From the NCBI GenBank assembly GCA_903884065.1, contig CAISDL010000005.1, positions 1 to 39,038 of the forward strand: DNA of 39,038 nucleotides, in the 5' to 3' direction. The translations under genes and the position numbers were made by a program. How positions within the stretch are numbered: position 1 is the stretch's first letter; every line of letters begins with the position of its first letter. This stretch comes from an uncultured Actinomycetes bacterium. Its GTDB lineage: Bacteria > Actinomycetota > Actinomycetes > Mycobacteriales > Mycobacteriaceae. Under the pieces are notes generated by a model. The model had not been told where the DNA came from. It searched no databases and saw nothing but the letters and a program-made list of their open reading frames with translations. Below are positions 33,718 through 39,038 of the stretch, piece by piece.

Positions 33718-34796
33718 CCGACCGGCCCCTTGCCCAGTACCACCGGCGCGACCCGCGGATTGCCCATGCGGTCGATCCAGGTCAGTGTCACGGTGTCGCC
33801 GGGGCGATGCCGATCGACGATGTTGGACAGGTCCGCCGCCGAGTTGACCGGCAGGCCGTCGACCGCGGTGATCAGGTCACCGCCGCGCAGGCCGATCTGG
33901 GAGGCGGGGGCATCCGGAAGGACCTGGCGCACAACGGCCCCGGGAGGCCCGCCGAACGCGGGAGCGTCGGCGATACCGACGCCGATGAATGCGGAGTCGC
34001 CGAGATGGATCGAGGGAGCCGGGGCGCCGGAACGGATCTGATTGGCGATGGCCATCGCCCGGTCGATCGGAATGGCGAAGCCCTCGCCGCCGGTGACCCC
34101 GCCCATCCGATAGGTCAGCGTCGCCGCGACATTGACCCCGACAACCTGGCCGGCACTGTTGACCAACGGCCCACCGGAGTCACCCGGGCGGATGTCGGCG
34201 GCGACCCGGATGAGGTCGTACAACTCGCGTGAACCGCCGCCGGACTCGTCGGATGCGCGAACCGACGCGCCGAGCTGGGTCACCGTTCCGGGCGCGAAAC
34301 TCGGCGCCGCGCCCGTGCCGTTGGAGTTGCCGATGGCTGCGATCGGCTCGCCGACGGCGAGCGTCGAGGAGGTCCCCAAGTTCGCGGTGGGCAACCCGAA
34401 GGCGCCGCGGAGGCGCACCACGGCGATGTCGTTGGCGCGGTCGAAGCCGATCACGTCCACCGGGTAGGTCTGGCTGTTGGCCAGGCTGATCGCGGTGATC
34501 TCGGTGGCGCCCTCGATGACGTGGTTGTTGGTCAGGACGTCGCCGTTTGCGTCGAGCAGGATGCCGGTGCCGGCACCGGCCGCGCCCTGGTACCCGAGGG
34601 TGGTGTTGATATCGACCAGGCCCGGCACCACCTGGCTGAGCAGAGCAGACTGATCCAGCGGGGCGACGGGAGGCGCGGGCGGGGGCGCGGCGGCAGCCGG
34701 GGCCGCAATCATGCCGGCGATAACCGCGAGGGTCGCCAGCACACCGGGCAAACGACCAGCCCAACGGCGCGCCGAGCGCGGATGCGTAGAATCCAT
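33714..34796 (-). CDS. Secreted trypsin-like serine protease with PDZ domain (PepA/MTB32A-like)
   Basis: A 360-residue exported HtrA-like protease. The signal peptide (about residues 1-38, RRWAGRLPGVLATLAVIAG then Ala-rich) precedes a Pro-rich linker. Triad: His92 in LTNNHVIEG, Asp123 in DRANDIAVV, Ser207 in RPGDSGGPL. A C-terminal PDZ domain (about 265-360) includes APASQIGLRGGDLITAVDG. Segments resemble PepA (Rv0125) as I remember it. ATG 34796 is chosen because longer in-frame starts lack a signal peptide. There is no good ribosome binding site; a TACCCT hexamer lies 22 nt upstream. Its TGA overlaps the apparent CTG start of chorismate mutase, so the two secreted products are probably co-expressed. 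Confidence 0.88.
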   Translation of the reverse strand: MDSTHPRSARRWAGRLPGVLATLAVIAGMIAAPAAAAPPPAPPVAPLDQSALLSQVVPGLVDINTTLGYQGAAGAGTGILLDANGDVLTNNHVIEGATEITAISLANSQTYPVDVIGFDRANDIAVVRLRGAFGLPTANLGTSSTLAVGEPIAAIGNSNGTGAAPSFAPGTVTQLGASVRASDESGGGSRELYDLIRVAADIRPGDSGGPLVNSAGQVVGVNVAATLTYRMGGVTGGEGFAIPIDRAMAIANQIRSGAPAPSIHLGDSAFIGVGIADAPAFGGPPGAVVRQVLPDAPASQIGLRGGDLITAVDGLPVNSAADLSNIVDRHRPGDTVTLTWIDRMGNPRVAPVVLGKGPVG

Positions 34797-35009
34797 ACGA
34801 CAACTGTGCCTGAGAAACAGGGTAAAAGGCCACCTCGGCTGATGATGAGCGCTGCCGGTGTTCGGACCTGGCCGGGGCGGGGCACCCCGAAAACACGCCG
34901 TGTTGGCCTGTCTGGGCACACATCAACGTGTGGCAGTCCGATGGTTCGCCCGCACGCGAGAGCTTCGTCACAGAGGTGCGGGGATCCGTGCCTGGAAGCG
35001 CGTTTTCGC

Positions 35010-35032
35010 CCCCGTCGGTAGCATCGACGGGG
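35010..35032 (+). promoter_or_regulatory. -10 element enclosed by an 8-bp inverted repeat
   Basis: CCCCGTCG (35010-35017) and CGACGGGG (35025-35032) are perfect inverted arms. The 7-bp spacer is G plus TAGCAT (35019-35024), a good TANNNT -10. The ATG at 35036 follows 11 nt after the -10, so the leader would be only a few bases. A protein bound to this palindrome would cover the promoter melting region. Confidence 0.45.
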
Positions 35033-35035
35033 TTC

Positions 35036-35590
35036 ATGGAGACCACGCTCAGGTCCCGGCCGGCCCGGTTACTGCTCGCGGCGGCCCTGATGTGTTCGTT
35101 GACACTCGGGGTCTGCTTCGTCGTGGTGCACCGCGCCTATGACGTTCGGGGGACAGCCGACGTTGTGTCGATGACCGACGACCAGTCTCGCGGTCAGGTC
35201 CTCGATTCGGCCCGGCAGTTCATCGACGCGGGCTCACTGCGCGTGGACACCGCGACCTATGTGTTGATGTCGTGCAGCGCCGAGGACCGGCCGCCCTACC
35301 GCGGCAGGGTCTATCTCACCTTCGAGGTTCCCGCTGTCGCCAAGACCCGGGCTGTCTTCGCCGACCTCGCTCGCGTCATGTCGTCGCGCGGCTGGCGGGT
35401 GGGCACCCGGCCGGGCCGCCACCCCGAGGGCTGGACGTTGGCCAGGAACGGGGTCCTTGCCGTCTACTACCGGCATTCCGATATCCCAGACCGGGCCGTC
35501 CTCCAGATCGACGGCGAGTGCCGCAATGTCACCGACCACCAGGCGGACGCCACCGGGTTCGTCGACATCAGCGGCGATCTGAATCGCTGA
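35036..35590 (+). CDS. Membrane-anchored hypothetical protein
   Basis: A 184-residue protein with a basic N terminus (METTLRSRPAR), one hydrophobic segment (about residues 12-34, LLLAAALMCSLTLGVCFVV) and an extracytoplasmic domain of some 150 residues. That domain includes YVLMSCSAEDRPPYRGRVYL and LARVMSSRGWRVGTRPGRHP. Two Cys residues in the outer part (MSCS and GECRN) could form a disulfide. There is no lipobox in the right place. The overall plan is like other mycobacterial secreted or anchored proteins of unknown function. I do not recognise a family. It is transcribed divergently from the PepA-like protease, with about 240 bp between them. Confidence 0.75.
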   Translation: METTLRSRPARLLLAAALMCSLTLGVCFVVVHRAYDVRGTADVVSMTDDQSRGQVLDSARQFIDAGSLRVDTATYVLMSCSAEDRPPYRGRVYLTFEVPAVAKTRAVFADLARVMSSRGWRVGTRPGRHPEGWTLARNGVLAVYYRHSDIPDRAVLQIDGECRNVTDHQADATGFVDISGDLNR

Positions 35591-35600
35591 GCGCGACATT

Positions 35601-35620
35601 TTGAGGACTTTGGTCCCCGG
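35601..35620 (+). promoter_or_regulatory. DosR-like box upstream of fdxA
   Basis: TTGAGGACTTTGGTCCCCGG fits the DosR consensus TTSGGGACTWWAGTCCCSAA at 16 of 20 positions, including the core GGACTTT and GTCCC. A weaker repeat, CGGGCCTTCTACCCG at 35626-35640, lies where a promoter-proximal box would sit, centred near -44 from the predicted start. DosR (DevR) is the hypoxia/NO response regulator that controls fdxA in M. tuberculosis. Confidence 0.7.
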
Positions 35621-35663
35621 CGTGGCGGGCCTTCTACCCGTGTCTGATACGGCTCGTCACAGA

Positions 35664-35669
35664 TAGAAT
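35664..35669 (+). promoter_or_regulatory. -10 element for leaderless fdxA
   Basis: TAGAAT ends 7 nt before the ATG at 35677; no ribosome binding site exists, so the message is probably leaderless. Confidence 0.55.
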
Positions 35670-35676
35670 ACTGGGC

Positions 35677-36015
35677 ATGGCTTATGTGATCACCAGCGCG
35701 TGTGTGGACGTCAAACACAAGTCCTGCGTCGCCGAATGCCCCGTGGACTGCATCTACGAGGGCGAACGCGGTATGTACATCAACCCGGACGAGTGCGTCG
35801 ACTGCGGCGCCTGCCGGTTGCTGTGCGAGGTCGACGCCATCTTCCCCGACTACGAGTTGCCGGAGAGCGAGCAGAAGTTCCGGGCCGACAACGCGGCCTT
35901 CTTCTCCGAGGTTCTTCCGGGCCGCGACGCACCACTCGGGACGCCCGGCGGCGCGTCGGACCTCGGGCCGATCGGGGTGGACACTCCGATGGTCGCCGGG
36001 CTTCCCGCCAAGTAG
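35677..36015 (+). CDS. fdxA: Seven-iron-type ferredoxin FdxA (Rv2007c-like)
   Basis: A 112-residue [3Fe-4S][4Fe-4S] ferredoxin. The N-terminal cluster region ACVDVKHKSCVAECPVDCIY and the second region ECVDCGACRLLCEVDAIFP carry the cluster Cys residues. The C-terminal extension DNAAFFSEVLPGRDAPLG with GPIGVDTPMVAGLP is characteristic of FdxA. In place of the M. tuberculosis KPAC segment it has RLLC. It carries single electrons, possibly to P450s such as those 3-5 kb upstream, which is inference. A DosR-like box lies upstream, in keeping with the dormancy regulon membership of fdxA. Confidence 0.93.
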   Translation: MAYVITSACVDVKHKSCVAECPVDCIYEGERGMYINPDECVDCGACRLLCEVDAIFPDYELPESEQKFRADNAAFFSEVLPGRDAPLGTPGGASDLGPIGVDTPMVAGLPAK

Positions 36016-36018
36016 CCG

Positions 36019-36031
36019 GGGCGGCCCGCCC
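36019..36031. terminator. Small hairpin between fdxA and the AhpD-fold gene
   Basis: GGGCG-GCC-CGCCC forms a 5-bp stem with a 3-nt loop in the 24-bp gap between convergent genes. It is weak and without a T-run. Confidence 0.3.
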
Positions 36032-36039
36032 AGCAGTTC

Positions 36040-36405
36040 CTAGTCCGCCGCCGGACCGTCGGCGGCGAACTCCGTGAACGCTGTGTAGGCCCGAGCGCCG
36101 TAGATGGTCGCCGGGCCGCCGTGCATGAGGATCGCCACGCCGATCGCCTCGGCGGCTTCCTTGGCGCTCGCGCCGGCCCGGGCGGCTCCCCGCGCGTGGG
36201 AGGCGATGCACCCGTCGCAGCCGTGCACGACACCCATGGCCATGGCCATCAGTTCCTTGATCCGGGTGGGCAGTGCCCCGTCCGTCAGCGCAGCATTGCT
36301 GAGCTCGTTGAACGCCTTGTAGACGTCAGGTATGTCCTGACGCAGGGCGCGGTGCTGCGCGCTCAGGTCCTTCAGTACATCGTGGTAATGCCCAGGCTCG
36401 GTCAT
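36040..36405 (-). CDS. AhpD/carboxymuconolactone decarboxylase-fold protein
   Basis: A 121-residue all-helical AhpD-like protein with the redox motif CDGCIASHARGA (CxxCxxxH), flanked by LPTRIKELMAMAMGVVHG and KEAAEAIGVAILMHGGPA. The Cys pair and His match the alkylhydroperoxidase-type active site, so a thiol-based redox role is plausible; the partner is unknown. Unlike the CMD protein at 24354 it keeps the His. ATG 36405 has no ribosome binding site; TAGAGT on the minus strand ends 6 nt upstream. It may form an oxidative or hypoxic response cluster with adjacent fdxA, which is inference. Confidence 0.87.
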   Translation of the reverse strand: MTEPGHYHDVLKDLSAQHRALRQDIPDVYKAFNELSNAALTDGALPTRIKELMAMAMGVVHGCDGCIASHARGAARAGASAKEAAEAIGVAILMHGGPATIYGARAYTAFTEFAADGPAAD

Positions 36406-36411
36406 GCGATG

Positions 36412-36417
36412 ACTCTA
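36412..36417 (-). promoter_or_regulatory. -10 element for leaderless AhpD-fold gene
   Basis: Minus-strand TAGAGT (plus-strand ACTCTA) ends 6 nt before the ATG at 36405. Confidence 0.5.
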
Positions 36418-36530
36418 ATGCCGACGTTTCGGGAATCACCGGCAGTGGCACAGGCTGCATGGTTACGCCGGGCGAGCATCTACACTGCACTTTGCTGCAG
36501 CCACGACAACAACAGGGAGCCAGAGGAAGA

Positions 36531-37286
36531 ATGGCCAGATCACTTCGCCGGGCACTCGCCGCTGCCGGTATCGCAGTCGTCGCGATGACGGCCACGGCTC
36601 CCGGCAGCGTGGCTGCGATCGCACCGCCGGTCAGCGCCGCCACGGTGGCGGGAGTGCAGCCCATCAACGGTCAGACGGTTGGGGTCGCGCATCCCATCAT
36701 CGTCCGGTTCACCGGCGCGGTCGCCGATCGCGCCGCCGCGGAGCGGTCGATCAAGGTCGTCTCGCCGTCGGAGATGACCGGCAGGTTCGAATGGCGAAGC
36801 GACGATGTCGTGCAATGGGTGCCGGACAAATTCTGGCCGGCCTACTCCCACGTCACCCTGATGGCGGGCGGGGAACGCCGCACCTTCGGCACCGGCGGGA
36901 CCGTACTGGGCGTGGGCAGCATCTCCAACCACACCTTCACGGTCAGCATCAACGGCGTGATCCAGCGGCAGATGCCCGCATCGATGGGCAAGCCCAGGTT
37001 TCCGACTCCGATCGGTACGTTCTCCGTGCTGGAGAAGTACAAGTCGATCGTGATGGACTCCCGGACCATCGGCATCCCACTCGAGGATCCAGAAGGCTAC
37101 AAGCTCACCGTGGCCGACGCGATCCGGATCACCTGGGGCGGGGTGTACGTGCATTCGGCGCCGTGGTCGGTGGGGTCACAGGGCTACGCCAATGTCAGCC
37201 ACGGCTGCATCAACCTCAGCCCGGACAACGCCCTCTGGTACTTCAACAACGTCGGCATCGGCGACCCGGTCATCATCAACGGCTGA
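36531..37286 (+). CDS. ldtA: L,D-transpeptidase (LdtMt1-like)
   Basis: A 251-residue exported enzyme that forms 3-3 peptidoglycan cross-links and is the target class of carbapenems. The signal peptide (MARSLRRALAAAGIAVVAM, to about residue 30) is followed by an Ig-like domain (VQPINGQTVGVAHPIIVRF) and the YkuD catalytic domain. The catalytic motif is SQGYANVSHGCINLSPDNA, with His in VYVHSAPWSV and the nucleophile Cys in SHGCIN. Length equals LdtMt1 (Rv0116c, 251 residues), and several segments agree with it as I recall. ATG 36531 is fixed by AGAGGAAGA immediately upstream; a longer ORF back to 36459 adds no signal features. Confidence 0.9.
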   Translation: MARSLRRALAAAGIAVVAMTATAPGSVAAIAPPVSAATVAGVQPINGQTVGVAHPIIVRFTGAVADRAAAERSIKVVSPSEMTGRFEWRSDDVVQWVPDKFWPAYSHVTLMAGGERRTFGTGGTVLGVGSISNHTFTVSINGVIQRQMPASMGKPRFPTPIGTFSVLEKYKSIVMDSRTIGIPLEDPEGYKLTVADAIRITWGGVYVHSAPWSVGSQGYANVSHGCINLSPDNALWYFNNVGIGDPVIING

Positions 37287-37297
37287 CCCGTCATCAA

Positions 37298-37310
37298 CGG
37301 CGCAGCGCCG
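37298..37310. terminator. Small hairpin between ldtA and the YceI gene
   Basis: CGGCG-CAG-CGCCG forms a 5-bp stem in the 28-bp gap between convergent stops. The same gap repeats the sequence GTCATCAACGGC of the ldtA 3' end. It is weak. Confidence 0.3.
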
Positions 37311-37314
37311 CAGG

Positions 37315-37860
37315 CTATTTCGGGTGGGTGGCCGAGAAGCTGATGGTGACCTCGTCGGCCACCTTGAGCGAGCCCATGAACAACGAGTAGGGCTTGACGC
37401 CGAAATCGCTCTGCGTCACCTGTACCCGGCCCGAAAGCGCGATGGTGTCGCCGCGGTCGTCGACTGCGACATCGACACTCTGCGGACGGGATGTGCCGTG
37501 GATCTCGACGGTTCCGGTCAGACGGTAGCCGTCGGCCGTCGCCGCGACCTCATCAGCGGTGAAGCGGATCTGCGGAAACTTCTTGGCGTCCAACGACTTC
37601 AAGGCGTTGGACCGTGCGACACCCTTCTCCGGCCCCGCCAGCGGCGTGACGCCACCTTCGCCGCTGAGGACCTCGAGGGAATCGACGTCGACGGTCAACT
37701 CGACGCCGGTGGGTGCGCCACCCGCCCAGCGCACCGTCGCCTGCCAGGACTGCATGCCGATGGTGAGCCGATGGCCCATTTTCGCCGCGCGTCCGGCGAC
37801 TCCGGTGATGATGTGCAGTTCCCCGTCCGCGGGGGTCAGCGACCAGCTCGACACGCTCAT
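37315..37860 (-). CDS. YceI-family lipocalin-like protein
   Basis: A 181-residue YceI-domain protein: SWSLTPADGELHIITGVAGR, MGHRLTIGMQSWQATVRW, VDVDSLEVLSGEGG, NALKSLDAKKFPQIRFTAD and the last strand FGVKPYSLFMGSLKVADEV. The fold is an extended lipocalin-like barrel that binds isoprenoid or fatty ligands. No signal peptide is present, so it is probably cytosolic, unlike many YceI proteins. ATG 37860 has no ribosome binding site; minus-strand TACCAT ends 6 nt upstream, implying a leaderless transcript. The stop lies 28 nt from ldtA. Confidence 0.88.
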   Translation of the reverse strand: MSVSSWSLTPADGELHIITGVAGRAAKMGHRLTIGMQSWQATVRWAGGAPTGVELTVDVDSLEVLSGEGGVTPLAGPEKGVARSNALKSLDAKKFPQIRFTADEVAATADGYRLTGTVEIHGTSRPQSVDVAVDDRGDTIALSGRVQVTQSDFGVKPYSLFMGSLKVADEVTISFSATHPK

Positions 37861-37866
37861 TCGTCG

Positions 37867-37872
37867 ATGGTA
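37867..37872 (-). promoter_or_regulatory. -10 element for leaderless YceI gene
   Basis: Minus-strand TACCAT (plus-strand ATGGTA) ends 6 nt before the ATG at 37860. It lies in the 23-bp gap after the upstream gene's stop. Confidence 0.5.
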
Positions 37873-37883
37873 ACGGGCCGCGC

Positions 37884-38477
37884 TCAGCCGGTCGGGGCCA
37901 GCGTGACCGTGGTGGTGCTGACCGTGGGACTGCTTGTCGTCGTGGTGGTCGCGGTGCTCGGCGGCGCCGCAGCGGTTGACGGGGTCGTCGATCCGGCGGG
38001 TTGGCCCGGCTTGTGGTAGTCGAGCCAGCTATCCCGGTAGAGGACCGTGTCGCCCTCGGATACCAGCAGAGTCTGCGGGGTTATCGAGTAGGTGACATCG
38101 TCGTTGGTGGCGACGATCGCCCCGTCGGCAGAGCGGCTGGCGGCGATGGTCAACCCGGACTGATCGCTGAGCCTGACGCCGCGGTATTCCAGTTGCCCGT
38201 CGGGCCCGACGCAGAGGACGACCAATGAGCGCGACGTCCGCCCGAACATCATCACCGTCTGACCATCGTCACAGCGCGCCGCGGAGTCCAGATAGCCGTG
38301 ATCGTCGCTGGGAAAATCCGGCTTGGCGGCGCTGGCGGATGTGCTGGTCGAGGGGGTCGATGGTTCGGCCGTTGCCCGGGGAATCGGTGCGGTGGAACTG
38401 AGGGTGACCACCGCACCGGCGGCCAGAGTTGCTGCCGCCACGAGCAATCCCGCGGCATGCAGTTCGCGGTCGGACAT
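37884..38477 (-). CDS. Membrane-anchored protein with Ser/Thr/Pro-rich tails, unknown function
   Basis: A 197-residue protein. One hydrophobic segment near the N terminus (about residues 8-27, AGLLVAAATLAAGAVVTL) is followed by a Ser/Thr/Pro linker, then a compact domain of about 95 residues with SAARCDDGQTVMMFGRTSRS and SLVVLCVGPDGQLEYRG, then a second Thr/Ser tail (TATTTTTSSPTVSTTTVTL). The two Cys residues could pair outside the membrane. The low-complexity tails resemble glycosylated mycobacterial cell-wall proteins. Start ATG 38477 has an excellent AAAGGAG 5 nt upstream; a longer start at 38537 is less likely. Family not recognised. Confidence 0.78.
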   Translation of the reverse strand: MSDRELHAAGLLVAAATLAAGAVVTLSSTAPIPRATAEPSTPSTSTSASAAKPDFPSDDHGYLDSAARCDDGQTVMMFGRTSRSLVVLCVGPDGQLEYRGVRLSDQSGLTIAASRSADGAIVATNDDVTYSITPQTLLVSEGDTVLYRDSWLDYHKPGQPAGSTTPSTAAAPPSTATTTTTSSPTVSTTTVTLAPTG

Positions 38478-38552
38478 CTGGCTCCTTTCGACGTCGCAAG
38501 CCAACCATCCCGCGCGGTGATTCCGGCGCACCGACACCCGGGGGGCCGAGCG

Positions 38553-39038
38553 TCAGCCGTGGTCCGAGTCCGACCTCGGGGCGTGGCTGAGCACCGCCCA
38601 CAACAGTGCGGCGGCTTTGCGTGCCCTGTCGTCCGGAACGATGGGTGATGCGATCGCCGGTTGTTCCGCCGGCACGCCGCCGACGTGTTCGACCAGTGCC
38701 ACGGCCAACGACCGCAGCTTCACATTGGACTCGTGGCTCGCCCGTCGCAGGGTTGACCAGGCGGTGTCGGCATCGCACCGCAGATTCCCCATGATGACGC
38801 CCTTGGCCTGCTCGATGGCACCGCGGGACTGCAGCACGGACAACATGTCAGCGATCCCGCCGGCGTCGGCGTCCTCGGCCGCTGACGTCACCAGCGCCGC
38901 GGAGACCAGCTGTTCGTAGCCGATCAGTGTGGTGACGGTCGTCGCGTCGGCGGCGCGGCTCAAGGCGCAGGACAGTACGACCGTCTCGTCGGCGCGCCAG
39001 ACACCCGGTACGGCGGCCACGCCGCGCACGTGTTTCGC
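38553..39038 (-). CDS. ANTAR-domain protein (5' end beyond the window)
   Basis: The frame is open to the window edge, so the N terminus may be missing; the first in-window start is GTG 39029. An ANTAR RNA-binding domain is clear: RGAIEQAKGVIMGNLRCDAD and TLRRASHESNVKLRSLAVAL. The preceding stretch of about 60 residues (YEQLVSAALVTSAAEDADAG) looks like the end of a GAF-like or helical sensor. ANTAR proteins act as antiterminators by binding paired RNA hairpins. A C-terminal extension of about 45 residues follows. Targets are unknown; no ANTAR-type double hairpin was identified in this window. Confidence 0.82.
   Translation of the reverse strand, partial: AKHVRGVAAVPGVWRADETVVLSCALSRAADATTVTTLIGYEQLVSAALVTSAAEDADAGGIADMLSVLQSRGAIEQAKGVIMGNLRCDADTAWSTLRRASHESNVKLRSLAVALVEHVGGVPAEQPAIASPIVPDDRARKAAALLWAVLSHAPRSDSDHG

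Overview
The window is high-GC actinobacterial DNA and almost certainly comes from a rapidly growing mycobacterium (Mycolicibacterium-like). The evidence is a set of mycobacterial signature genes: the Apa secreted antigen, an antigen 85C-like mycolyltransferase, CYP140 and CYP124, GlnA3, DosR-type ferredoxin FdxA, an LdtMt1-like L,D-transpeptidase and a secreted AroQ-gamma chorismate mutase. From memory, the backbone follows the M. tuberculosis order Rv1860 to Rv1885c (apa, Rv1861, adhA, Rv1863c, Rv1866, Rv1867, an Rv1873 remnant, Rv1877, glnA3, Rv1879, cyp140, Rv1883c, Rv1885c), with accessory genes inserted between these anchors. I saw no tRNA, rRNA, CRISPR array, insertion sequence or phage gene.

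Layout. 1-3108: 3' part of apa, a small GlsB-type membrane protein, a large perfect hairpin, zinc alcohol dehydrogenase adhA and a convergent CPBP membrane protease. 3243-11054: a two-domain CoA-transferase coupled to an aldehyde dehydrogenase, a first arylsulfatase on the other strand, and an Rv1867-like thiolase-fold protein whose promoter overlaps a palindrome. 11120-16209: antigen 85C-like gene, then an MscS channel with a cNMP-type domain coupled to a receptor-type class III cyclase, then a decayed DUF1810 gene. 16195-22148: GH13 hydrolase, hotdog thioesterase, second arylsulfatase, EthD-like protein, a 41-codon ORF and a crotonase. 22223-27279: MFS exporter with a C-terminal winged-helix-like tail, then a tightly overlapping CMD-glnA3-amidohydrolase operon. 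27284-32185 (minus): cyp124, cyp140, D-aminoacylase-like amidohydrolase and LEH/SnoaL-like protein, a probable lipid or xenobiotic oxidation operon. 32238-33717: two divergent SRPBCC proteins and the secreted chorismate mutase, which overlaps a PepA-like secreted protease (to 34796). 35036-39038: membrane-anchored unknown protein, fdxA with a DosR-like box, AhpD-fold protein, L,D-transpeptidase, YceI protein, anchored Ser/Thr-rich protein and an ANTAR protein cut by the window edge.

Shared themes are acyl-CoA and lipid metabolism (CoA-transferase, ALDH, thiolase-like, crotonase, thioesterase, P450s), cell-envelope work (Ag85, L,D-transpeptidase, Apa, secreted protease) and scavenging (sulfatases, GH13). 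Many genes appear leaderless: a TANNNT -10 hexamer ends 6-8 nt before the start codon, and two divergent gene pairs show this on both strands within less than 40 bp.

The most interesting point is the cyclase/MscS pair. The cyclase domain has lost four of six canonical catalytic positions, and the channel's cNMP domain lacks the usual phosphate-binding Glu and Arg, yet the two genes remain translationally coupled. After start-site correction no stretch longer than 300 bases lacks a gene; the largest gaps are 34797-35035 and 9350-9572.
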